A DNA stretch of 64,000 nt from Pedobacter sp. BAL39 (GTDB taxonomy: Bacteria; Bacteroidota; Bacteroidia; Sphingobacteriales; Sphingobacteriaceae): NCBI RefSeq assembly GCF_000170795.1, contig NZ_ABCM01000002.1, forward strand, positions 248,001 to 312,000, read 5' to 3'. Below the pieces are notes generated by a model. That model had not been told where the DNA came from, did no database searches, and was given only the letters and a program-made list of their open reading frames with translations. Position 1 is the stretch's first letter. Every line of letters starts with the position of its first letter. The translations under genes and the position numbers were made by a program. This document shows, in pieces, positions 53,683-61,971 of the stretch.

Positions 53683-54921
53683 ATGCTTAAAAACTACTTT
53701 AAAATCGCTATTGCCGTATTGAAGAGGAGAAAGTTCTTTACTTTCATCAGTCTTTTCGGCATTAGTTTTACTTTAACCATATTGATGCTAACAACAGCGT
53801 TTATCGACAAAATGCTGAGCCCTGATTATCCTGATTTCAAACGGAACCGCTCCTTATATGTATCCAAAGTAGAGCGGTTAAATACTAAAGAAGGTTGGTT
53901 CAATGGCGGTTCTGCTTCATATTATCTTCTTGATCACTATGTATCTAACATGAAAATACCTGAGAAAATTGGGATTTACACCTTCTCTGATCCTGTAAAC
54001 TCATTTGTGAACGATAAAAAGATCGTACTTGAATTAAAATACACTAATGCCGATTACTGGGAAATTGCAGAATATAACTTCATTGAGGGGAAGCCATACC
54101 GTAAAGGGCAATTGGAGGCCTCCGAACTTGTTGCTGTTATTTCTGAGTATACAAAAAAGCAATATTTTGGCGACGTCCCTTCGGTGGCAGGAAAATATAT
54201 TGAAGTTGATAATATCCGTTATCGGGTGATCGGAGTGGTAGCCAATATACCCAGAACCCAGCGGCATTTTTATGGTGACATCTATTTGCCTTACACGCTC
54301 TCGAAGGCCGACTATAAAAAGGTCGAGCCAATGGGAAATTTTGGCGCAGTATTGCTTGCCAGGAGTGCTGATGAACTGCCTGCAATGAAAAAAGAATACG
54401 AGCAGCTGATTTCAAAAGTACCCACAATGGACGAAGGCTATGACAAGATGTACAGCAACGCAGACACTATACTCGAGGGAATTACTAGAAATATATTTGG
54501 CAGTGGCAATGATTCTGGAATGGCCAAGTCAATGAGCTTTGTGACCGCGGTGATGCTGTTGTTTATGTTGCTGCCGGCAATAAATCTCATCAATATTAAC
54601 ATGACTAGAATCATGGAACGTTCGTCGGAAATAGGTGTACGTAAAGCCTTTGGCGCTTCCTCAAAAACATTGGTATACCAGTTCGTGGTGGAAAACGTAA
54701 TATTAACACTGATCGGTGGTTTGATTGCACTCCTCATGTCGCTCCTGGGTATTTACATTTTCAATGAGTCGGACATGCTACCCGGTCTTTATCTGGAAAT
54801 TAATGTGCGGGTGCTGCTGATGGGGGTGGCAGTATGTCTGTTCTTCGGCCTGTTATCTGGTGTTTACCCGGCATGGCGTATGTCGCGCGTGCCCGTCGTC
54901 CAGGCGTTGAAGGCGCAATAG
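53683..54921 (+). CDS. FtsX-like ABC permease, first of two
   Basis: A 412-residue MacB-type permease: one membrane segment at about 18-38 (FISLFGISFTLTILMLTTAF), a large periplasmic domain (about 45-280), then three segments (about 285-305, 335-360, 380-400). SSEIGVRKAFGASSKTLV is the FtsX coupling motif. The ATPase and permease domains are on separate proteins, unlike fused MacB. With the next gene it would form a heterodimeric pump. Confidence 0.9.
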   Translation: MLKNYFKIAIAVLKRRKFFTFISLFGISFTLTILMLTTAFIDKMLSPDYPDFKRNRSLYVSKVERLNTKEGWFNGGSASYYLLDHYVSNMKIPEKIGIYTFSDPVNSFVNDKKIVLELKYTNADYWEIAEYNFIEGKPYRKGQLEASELVAVISEYTKKQYFGDVPSVAGKYIEVDNIRYRVIGVVANIPRTQRHFYGDIYLPYTLSKADYKKVEPMGNFGAVLLARSADELPAMKKEYEQLISKVPTMDEGYDKMYSNADTILEGITRNIFGSGNDSGMAKSMSFVTAVMLLFMLLPAINLININMTRIMERSSEIGVRKAFGASSKTLVYQFVVENVILTLIGGLIALLMSLLGIYIFNESDMLPGLYLEINVRVLLMGVAVCLFFGLLSGVYPAWRMSRVPVVQALKAQ

Positions 54922-54945
54922 TCTATTTACTTAACATATATTACG

Positions 54946-56133
54946 ATGTACAAACATTTATTTAGGCTGATCTGGAACAAAAGAAAACAGAATTTCCTGT
55001 TTCTTTCTGAGATATTGGTGTCTTTCCTAGTCATTTTTGCGCTTAGCTCATTTCTGGTTTTCTATTTTATGAACTTTCGGAAGCCGCTGGGTTTTAAATA
55101 TCAGCATGTATGGGCGGTTAGCTACTCAGAGCCCTTAAAAACTAAGAATCTGGATTCCATACGGACATTTTATGACCTCCTCAACGCAACGTTAATGTCA
55201 ATGCCAGAGATTGAAGCGCACAGCCTGAGCAGCGGGAATTTTCCGTATGCCAACAGTGTATCTACCAGCGGATTTACAGTAAAAGGGAAAAACTATAGTT
55301 ATATTCATAACTATACCGTAGAGGACAGCTATCTTCAGACCCTTGACCTGAAGTTGCTGGAGGGACGTTGGTATCGTCCGGAAGACGCCATCAGCAAGAA
55401 CAGAAATGTTGTAATTAACGAAAGCCTTCGAAAGCAAATCTTTGGTAGCGCTCCGGCTTTGAATCAGGTGATGGGCGACAGTAAAAAAGAGAATGAAAAA
55501 ATGAAAATTATCGGTGTTGTTAAAGATGTGAAGGCAAATGGTGACTATTGGCCTTCAGGAAGTGCTATATACTACAGAATGGACAGTAGCAGTTATACCT
55601 GGGTGGGGACGATGCTCATTAAAATACGTCCTGGTACCGGTGCGGCTTTTGAGAACAAGCTGCATAAAGTACTGGCTCAGCATATGAAAAATTCCAACAT
55701 CGAGATTAAACATATGGATGAAATGCGCAGCTCTAAAAATGCAGATACAATCGTCCCAATGACTATATTTGTGATCATTGCCGCTTTTCTGATCATAAAT
55801 GTAGCGCTCGGACTTTTTGGAGTATTGTGGTACAATATCAACAGGCGGAAGGGAGAGATTGGACTGCGGAGGGCAATGGGAGCCACAGCGAATTCCATTA
55901 CAAGGCAGCTAGTGGCAGAGTCCAGCATTATGGCAACCATCTCAGTGCTTACAGGTACTTTCTTCGCCATACAATTTCCTTTACTCCACGTTTTCGACAT
56001 TAACCCAATGGTATATGTCTTTGCTTTGCTCATCACTATTGCCTTTATTTATTTGCTTGTGGTGCTTTGCTCCATTTATCCGGGACGTCAGGCTGCGTCT
56101 ATTCATCCGGCAGTTGCATTACACGAAGATTAA
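54946..56133 (+). CDS. FtsX-like ABC permease, second of two
   Basis: A 395-residue permease of the same layout as the preceding gene: membrane segment about 18-40, periplasmic domain about 45-265, and three C-terminal segments. The motif RRKGEIGLRRAMGATANSI matches the coupling region, but overall identity to its neighbour is low, so they are long-diverged partners rather than recent duplicates. It is 21 bases before the regulator gene. Confidence 0.9.
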   Translation: MYKHLFRLIWNKRKQNFLFLSEILVSFLVIFALSSFLVFYFMNFRKPLGFKYQHVWAVSYSEPLKTKNLDSIRTFYDLLNATLMSMPEIEAHSLSSGNFPYANSVSTSGFTVKGKNYSYIHNYTVEDSYLQTLDLKLLEGRWYRPEDAISKNRNVVINESLRKQIFGSAPALNQVMGDSKKENEKMKIIGVVKDVKANGDYWPSGSAIYYRMDSSSYTWVGTMLIKIRPGTGAAFENKLHKVLAQHMKNSNIEIKHMDEMRSSKNADTIVPMTIFVIIAAFLIINVALGLFGVLWYNINRRKGEIGLRRAMGATANSITRQLVAESSIMATISVLTGTFFAIQFPLLHVFDINPMVYVFALLITIAFIYLLVVLCSIYPGRQAASIHPAVALHED

Positions 56134-56153
56134 TCACTATATTAAGCTGAACT

Positions 56154-57527
56154 ATGATACTTATTGTTGACGATGATATTGCTGTAAGAACTTCTCTATC
56201 GCTGTTGCTCGAACATGCTGGCTATCAGGTATGCATCGCCGAGCATGCGCAAGCAGCATTGGTAGTGATAAAAGAGCAGAATCCGGAACTGATCATACTT
56301 GACCTTAATTTTTCCATGGATACTTCGGGGAAAGAGGGGATGGATTTCCTGGCAGACTTAAAGAAAATGGACAACGGTCTGCCGGTGATTCTGATCACAG
56401 GATGGGCAAGCATCGCACTGGCTGTGCAAGGAATGAAACTTGGTGCCAACGATTTTATTCATAAACCATGGAATAACGAACACCTCCTCCAGTCAGTCGG
56501 CACGCTGCTGGAGTTACATGCGTCAAAACCTTTATATGGGACACGCAAGCAAATCGATAAAAAGTATAATTTTAAGCAGATCATAGGCGAAGATCCTGCA
56601 GTGGTGTCCATACTGGAAACGATCGGGCAGGTGGCCCATACTGATGCTGCGGTTTTGATCCTTGGTGAAAGTGGTACCGGGAAAGAATTAATTGCGGAAG
56701 CCATTCACGAAAATAGCAGGAGGAGCAATAAGCCCTTCGTAAAAGTGAACCTTGGAGGTGTGTCCTCTTCGCTATTTGAAAGCGAGATGTTCGGGCATAT
56801 GCGTGGTGCATTTACCGATGCGCGCTACGACAGAATAGGGCGCTTTGAGATGGCAAATAAAGGTACGATCTTTCTGGACGAAATCGGTGATCTGGAAGCT
56901 GGCAGTCAGGTGAAACTACTGCGTGTCCTGCAGGATCGTACTTACGAGGTGCTGGGGAGCAGTCGAAGTAAGATCGCAGACATTCGTGTCGTCTGCGCAA
57001 CAAATAAAAATCTAAATGACATGGTAAGGGCAGGAACTTTCAGAGAGGATCTTCTGTATCGCATCAATCTGATTACCATCAACCTGCCTTCATTAAGGGA
57101 GCGAAGGGGGGATATTCCTCTGTTGGTCCATTTTTTTATGGAGAACCTGCGTGAGATCTACAATAGGCCGAATTTGTCCATATCTCCATCAGCAATGCGC
57201 TGGCTGCAGCAGTTAGATTTGCCAGGAAACATCAGGCAGCTGAAAAATCTGGTAGAGAGGTCTATTCTTATCAGCAGAAATGACCAGCTTGATATTGCTG
57301 ACTTTAAATCTCAGCTGGAGGTGCTTCCGCAGAAAAGAAATGCCGATGGCCTCCCTGAGGTAGGAGCGCTTACACTTGAAGAAATGGAAATAGAGATGGT
57401 CAGGCGTGCCATGAACTACCATCAGAATAAAATCAGCAAAGCGGCAGCGGCACTTGGAATTACCAGAAACTCCCTCTATCGACGACTGGAGAAATATAAA
57501 ATCTCTTTTAATGAAGCTGAGGACTAA
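56154..57527 (+). CDS. Sigma-54-dependent response regulator (NtrC family)
   Basis: A 457-residue regulator. The receiver (1-120) has Asp50 in LIILDLNFSMDTSGKEGMDF. The AAA+ domain (about 140-380) has Walker A GESGTGKE, Walker B GTIFLDEIGDLE and a sigma-54 contact loop reading GAFTDA rather than GAFTGA. The C-terminal Fis-type helix-turn-helix has NKISKAAAALGITRNSLYRR. It is the last but one gene of the operon and probably activates the sigma-54 promoter at 50201. The kinase gene overlaps its end by 17 bases. Confidence 0.93.
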   Translation: MILIVDDDIAVRTSLSLLLEHAGYQVCIAEHAQAALVVIKEQNPELIILDLNFSMDTSGKEGMDFLADLKKMDNGLPVILITGWASIALAVQGMKLGANDFIHKPWNNEHLLQSVGTLLELHASKPLYGTRKQIDKKYNFKQIIGEDPAVVSILETIGQVAHTDAAVLILGESGTGKELIAEAIHENSRRSNKPFVKVNLGGVSSSLFESEMFGHMRGAFTDARYDRIGRFEMANKGTIFLDEIGDLEAGSQVKLLRVLQDRTYEVLGSSRSKIADIRVVCATNKNLNDMVRAGTFREDLLYRINLITINLPSLRERRGDIPLLVHFFMENLREIYNRPNLSISPSAMRWLQQLDLPGNIRQLKNLVERSILISRNDQLDIADFKSQLEVLPQKRNADGLPEVGALTLEEMEIEMVRRAMNYHQNKISKAAAALGITRNSLYRRLEKYKISFNEAED

Positions 57528-58773
57528 GTATATCATTCTCATTTCTTTGCTGCACCTTATCTGCCTGGTGTTGACTTATTTTATTTTCTATGAGGAGCGG
57601 TTATTGTTTATTGTCGCTGAAATACTGATTGTCTGCTCAGTTTTATTGTCTATCAGTCTGTACCGACAGTTGATTCGTCCTTTACGCCAATTGAAAGAAG
57701 GTGTTCATGCCATTCGCGATCGCGATTTCAATGTTAAATTTATGCCAACGGGAAAGAAAGAGATGGATGAGCTAATTGATGTTTATAACCAAATGATTGA
57801 TGAACTCAGAATGGAGCGGACTAAACAAGAGGCGCAACATTTCTTTCTTGAAAAGCTGATTCATACATCACCTACTGGAATTGTCATCATGGATTACGAC
57901 CATAAGGTGACGCAGGTAAACCCAAGAGCAACAGCGATATTGGGAGCTGAGCAGCAATCTTTTCTGGATCAAACGGATAGCCTGGGTATCGGCGAGTCTA
58001 GGGTTTTCAGAAAAGAGGGGGGGAAATCCTATAAAGTGCAAAAATCTCATTTTGTGGACCGTGGCTTCCCAAGGGTATTTGTGATGATCGAAGAGCTTAC
58101 TGCGGAGCTTTTCGAGGCAGAAAAGAATGCCTATGGGAAAGTAATCCGAATGATGGCCCACGAGGTCAACAATACCATAGGGGCAGTAAATTCCATCATT
58201 AGTCTCGCATTGGGCACTGAAAGCCTTTGGAATAAAAAAGAATACGGCTCCATAAAAAATGCGATGCAAATTGCTGTAGGGCGTAACCAGAACCTTAATC
58301 TTTTCATGAGAAACTTTGCTGACCTGGTCAAGCTTTCCCCCGTGAACCGTGTGCAGACAGACATGTGTGCGCTGGTTCATTCTGTAGCAGAATTTATGAC
58401 TGCCAAGGCCGCTGAAAAAGAGATTGTTTTTGAATTTGACTTGCCGGAGTCGCCTTTTTATGTGTCCGCAGATGTTCAGCAAATGGAACAAGTACTAGTC
58501 AATGTCGTAAAAAATGCCATAGAGTCCATCGAAGATGCAGGCCGCATTTCCTTCCTGATGGATGTCTCCCGGAAGGAACTTGTGATCTCCGACACCGGCA
58601 GGGGAATTTCTACGGAAACAAATGAGCTTTTGTTTCAACCATTCTTTAGTACAAAAAAGGGCGGACAGGGGATCGGCCTGATGTTGGTAAGGGAAATCCT
58701 GGTGAACCATAACTTTAGCTTTTCATTGAAGACGATTGTTCCAGGTCAGACAGAATTCGTGGTAAAATTATAG
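57511..58773 (+). CDS. Membrane sensor histidine kinase (NtrB-like)
   Basis: A 420-residue kinase starting at the ATG at 57511 (MKLRTKYIIL), inside the regulator gene end. It has two closely spaced membrane segments (about 8-28 and 31-51) with almost no periplasmic loop, then a HAMP-like linker, a PAS domain (about 115-200), the phosphorylated His217 in MMAHEVNNTIGAV, and an ATPase domain with KNAIESI, DTGRGI and KGGQGIGLML. It would phosphorylate the adjacent NtrC-type regulator. The missing sensor loop suggests membrane-derived signals. Confidence 0.92.
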   Translation: MKLRTKYIILISLLHLICLVLTYFIFYEERLLFIVAEILIVCSVLLSISLYRQLIRPLRQLKEGVHAIRDRDFNVKFMPTGKKEMDELIDVYNQMIDELRMERTKQEAQHFFLEKLIHTSPTGIVIMDYDHKVTQVNPRATAILGAEQQSFLDQTDSLGIGESRVFRKEGGKSYKVQKSHFVDRGFPRVFVMIEELTAELFEAEKNAYGKVIRMMAHEVNNTIGAVNSIISLALGTESLWNKKEYGSIKNAMQIAVGRNQNLNLFMRNFADLVKLSPVNRVQTDMCALVHSVAEFMTAKAAEKEIVFEFDLPESPFYVSADVQQMEQVLVNVVKNAIESIEDAGRISFLMDVSRKELVISDTGRGISTETNELLFQPFFSTKKGGQGIGLMLVREILVNHNFSFSLKTIVPGQTEFVVKL

Positions 58774-58848
58774 GTAATGTGATCATTTTGAGCTTGCTTA
58801 GTCTGCTGGCTTTGAAAATGATATTGTTGAGCAGTGAGCTAGCTAGGC

Positions 58849-61206
58849 CTACAGCAGGCTTGTAATCTTTGAGTACAGGAGTTGCTGATCTACGGGCTTC
58901 GTCATGAAGTCGTCGACGCCTAATTCAAATACGCCTTGCCTTGTAGAGTCAACAAGATCGGCAGTCAGTACAATGATAGGGACTGAGACGTTCTGTATCC
59001 CGGCTTTTCCTGCGCGGATGCACGAAATGGCCTCGTATCCATCCATCACCGGCATTTGTAAATCCATGAGCACTACGTCTATACTTTCATTTTTTAATAC
59101 GGTGAGTGCTTCTTCTCCCTGGTCAGCGAAGAAACATCTGGTATTTTCCCATTTGTTGAACATCATTTTGAGTACCATCTGATTCATTTTATTGTCTTCA
59201 ACAACCAGCACATTTTTGCCAAGCAGATCATACCTGTCTACGGGAAAAACATTGTCTTCCACAGGAACATTGATGACAACATCATAGAAAAGGTCTACCG
59301 TGCAGATCGTACCCACGTCGATTTTGCTTTTAATGTTGATGGCTCCCTTATGCAGGTCTACTAATGTCTTGACAATCGAAAGACCGATTCCAAATCCACC
59401 GAATCTGCGTGTATTGCTGGCTTCCACCTGGGAAAAGATTTCGAATATGGTATCGAGCTTCGATGCGGCAATGCCAATTCCAGTGTCGGTGATGCCTATA
59501 GAGATCTGCATCCGCTGATCTCCGACCTGTTTTGATGTGACCTCGAAGCTGATGTATCCATGTTGGGTAAACTTGATCGCATTACCAAGAAGGTTGTTTA
59601 AAATCTGCTCCATACGGGCTTGATCACCCATCAGTAGCACTTCTTTATCGATGTCGATTTTTGAAATGAAAAGCAACCCTTTTTGTGTGGAATGAGAATT
59701 GAAACGCTGATTGATCTTCGTCAATACCTCTGGTAAAGAGAAAGGTACGGCATCAAGTGTAAGTTCACCTTTTTCAATCTTTACAAAGTCGAAAATGTCA
59801 TCGAGCGAAGAGATGAGTGTATCGGAAGCATTTTTGATCAATTGCAGATTCGCCCTTGTTTTTACATCGCTGTTTTCGTCACTGATGATATCGGTTAGCC
59901 CAAGTATCGCATTTAGTGGTGTTCTCAATTCATGGCTCATATTGGACAGAAAGAAAGACTTCACATCATTCATCTCTTCCGATCGCTGTAAAGCAATGGC
60001 ACTGAGCTCTTTTTCTTTCTCTTTCATTAAACTAATCCTGCTGGCCATGGACAATGACAAAGCCATAATCTGCAGTCCAATGCCAATCTTGGAAATATTG
60101 TCCATAAAGAACGCAGGAAGCATCAGGCCAAAGTTCCGCAGGATTACTAAAAGAAAGCACACAAACAGCACGGTTACACCGCCTGCAAAAAAGCGGTCTA
60201 TGGGCTGACGACGCACTGACTTTACGATGATCCCCACAGCAATGAGGATCATTCCGCTTAAGGTCATCACATTGACCAAGGGATAACTGTACCTCAGGGC
60301 GTGTGGAAAAACGACTACTGCAAGGAAAATCAAGGCGAGAATGATGTACATGACCTGTAAACAGCGGTATATGCTGCGAAGGTCTCTTTTAATACTAAGG
60401 ATCAGTTCGCTATATTTTCCAAAAAAATACGCGCCACAAATGGCAGACAGGATCACCGCATGGAGGTTTAGCCAGGAGTCGCTCCTGAGAATATACTGGT
60501 GAAAGAAACCATCTAGTGCGGCATGACATACCATTAGACTGATTACATATAATGAATAGTAAAGTAGGGAAGCCTCTCTTGTTGCAAAATAAAAGAAGGC
60601 GTAAGTGATGGCGATGATGAGCAATATTCCGTAGAAGATCCCCAGAATAAATTGTGATTCGTAAGTGGCCTTCAATAACTTTTCCTGACTGATCAGACTG
60701 AGTGGAAGTGTATTCTTCTCCCCATCATTTCGGACCTCCATAAGATATGCTTTTTCTTCGCCGGCTTTCAGATGAATTTTAAAAATGGTATTCCTAAAGG
60801 GTAGTGCCTTTGCAGAAAAGTTGTTATGATCCCCACTTCGTTGCACTGCCGACTGTCCATTTGTTCTAAATTCATAGAGATTGACATAATCGGTAACTGG
60901 TTCTGAGGACTCAAGGTAGTATAATACTGACTCCGCCGATTTGTTGATAATGTGGAACCTGACCCAGTAATTATGGTCAGTAAAACCCAGGTTTCCAAAA
61001 TCCCCGGATAGCCTTTTAAATTTTAATTGAGTTTGATTGTTCTTGATCTCAAGGGCACTGTAAAGCTTGTACCCCGCATCTGCAATTTCGCTCTTATCCA
61101 AAATAGATACCTCTTCAGGAAGATGGCCATCCTGAAAAATATACTGTGCCCCGGCGCCGCCAGCATACATCAGGAAGATGCATACCAGACAGATCTTCTT
61201 CAACAT
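58849..61206 (-). CDS. Hybrid sensor histidine kinase/response regulator with 7TMR-DISM sensor
   Basis: A 785-residue hybrid kinase. A signal peptide (1-20, cut at GAGAQ) precedes a 7TMR-DISM extracellular domain (about 40-165) and seven membrane segments (about 185-385). A coiled-coil linker leads to the HisKA domain with His425 in SNMSHELRTPLNAILGL, an ATPase domain with NLLGNAIKFT, DTGIGI and GFGIGLSIVKTL, and a C-terminal receiver with Asp715 in VVLMDLQMPVMDGYEA. No output protein is adjacent. It is convergent with the efflux operon and may regulate unlinked targets. Confidence 0.93.
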   Translation of the reverse strand: MLKKICLVCIFLMYAGGAGAQYIFQDGHLPEEVSILDKSEIADAGYKLYSALEIKNNQTQLKFKRLSGDFGNLGFTDHNYWVRFHIINKSAESVLYYLESSEPVTDYVNLYEFRTNGQSAVQRSGDHNNFSAKALPFRNTIFKIHLKAGEEKAYLMEVRNDGEKNTLPLSLISQEKLLKATYESQFILGIFYGILLIIAITYAFFYFATREASLLYYSLYVISLMVCHAALDGFFHQYILRSDSWLNLHAVILSAICGAYFFGKYSELILSIKRDLRSIYRCLQVMYIILALIFLAVVVFPHALRYSYPLVNVMTLSGMILIAVGIIVKSVRRQPIDRFFAGGVTVLFVCFLLVILRNFGLMLPAFFMDNISKIGIGLQIMALSLSMASRISLMKEKEKELSAIALQRSEEMNDVKSFFLSNMSHELRTPLNAILGLTDIISDENSDVKTRANLQLIKNASDTLISSLDDIFDFVKIEKGELTLDAVPFSLPEVLTKINQRFNSHSTQKGLLFISKIDIDKEVLLMGDQARMEQILNNLLGNAIKFTQHGYISFEVTSKQVGDQRMQISIGITDTGIGIAASKLDTIFEIFSQVEASNTRRFGGFGIGLSIVKTLVDLHKGAINIKSKIDVGTICTVDLFYDVVINVPVEDNVFPVDRYDLLGKNVLVVEDNKMNQMVLKMMFNKWENTRCFFADQGEEALTVLKNESIDVVLMDLQMPVMDGYEAISCIRAGKAGIQNVSVPIIVLTADLVDSTRQGVFELGVDDFMTKPVDQQLLYSKITSLL

Positions 61207-61466
61207 TTGTCCCCCCTATGTATTTACCCCGGGATAATATTACAGTTTTTTTAAAAAACAACGATAAAGAAAGTGATAAAAAGATAAAATAAAATCACAA
61301 AAAGTACTTTGTTTTGAGTTTTTAACCCCTGTAGGAATTAAACGTAATCGAGGGCCGTTTAAATGAAGCTGATCTCGGTATTATGTTTAACCCACGCAAT
61401 TCGCACAGACTGGTCGCTGCGAGGTGATTAAACAGCTAGCCTAAATTTTAGGTAATGTTTGGTTAT
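61207..61466. other. Gene-free region with A-rich stretch upstream of the hybrid kinase
   Basis: About 260 bases with no open frame: it should hold the hybrid-kinase promoter. A 13-bp perfect palindrome CCTAAATTTTAGG lies at 61440-61452, just beyond the tRNA-Lys 3' end, of unknown role. Confidence 0.4.
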
Positions 61467-61542
61467 TGGTGATCCCGCTGAGGCTCGAACTCAGGACCCA
61501 TACATTAAGAGTGTATTGCTCTACCAACTGAGCTACAGGATC
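61467..61542 (-). tRNA. tRNA-Lys (anticodon CTT)
   Basis: On the minus strand the 76-base gene starts GATCCTG and ends CGGGATC-A-CCA, pairing over the 7-bp acceptor stem with one wobble. The D-arm is GCTCAGTTGGTAGAGC, the anticodon stem-loop is ATACA-CTCTTAA-TGTAT (anticodon CTT, reading AAG), and the T-arm carries GTTCGAGCC. The CCA end is encoded. Confidence 0.97.
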
Positions 61543-61904
61543 TGCAACGCCGGGATCAGAATGACCCGGCACGCATAGGCAATCTACAAAATAATTAACC
61601 TAAATAATCAATTATAAAGAATATAATTTCTAACATTTAAAATTTTTATTTGTGCTTTTGTTTGTATAGGAATTGTTGTCTGGCAAGCACCTAGGTTGCG
61701 GATCTAATGTGGTTTTTGGTATGTGTTTATCCAATGTTGCTGTGTTTAGGAGTTTAAAAAATATTTTATATGTTGCCATTCTGGATAAAACCAGAAGAAT
61801 GTTGTTTGTTTTTAGCGAATCTTCATGCAAATTGAAGCTTATTCGCGTTTTCAGGTAATTAATAGATTTTGATTTTATATAATGAGCTTAATTTGTTGAT
61901 GTTG
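61543..61904. other. Gene-free region between tRNA-Lys and pflB
   Basis: About 360 A/T-rich bases without a convincing gene; a 61-codon open frame at 61673-61858 has no recognisable features and is treated as spurious. Confidence 0.45.
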
Positions 61905-61916
61905 TGACGATTGTCA
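61905..61916. promoter_or_regulatory. Inverted repeat TGAC-GATT-GTCA before pflB
   Basis: A 4+4 inverted repeat with a 4-base spacer, in the wider context TTGTGACGATTGTCATA, resembling CRP/FNR-family sites. It would sit over the -33 region, about 23 bases before the predicted start. Binding and direction of control are inference. Confidence 0.35.
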
Positions 61917-61919
61917 TAT

Positions 61920-61927
61920 TAATTTTG
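61920..61927 (+). promoter_or_regulatory. -7 box for pflB (TAATTTTG)
   Basis: Exact TAnnTTTG match, 44 bases before the pflB ATG at 61972. Confidence 0.55.
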
Positions 61928-61971
61928 GCTGTGGATGTGGACATTTGTAGGGTAATCTAATACATATCATC

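Noticed and set aside
61673..61858. 61-residue open frame before pflB
   Set aside because: No recognisable domain, A/T-rich composition and an isolated position; probably chance.
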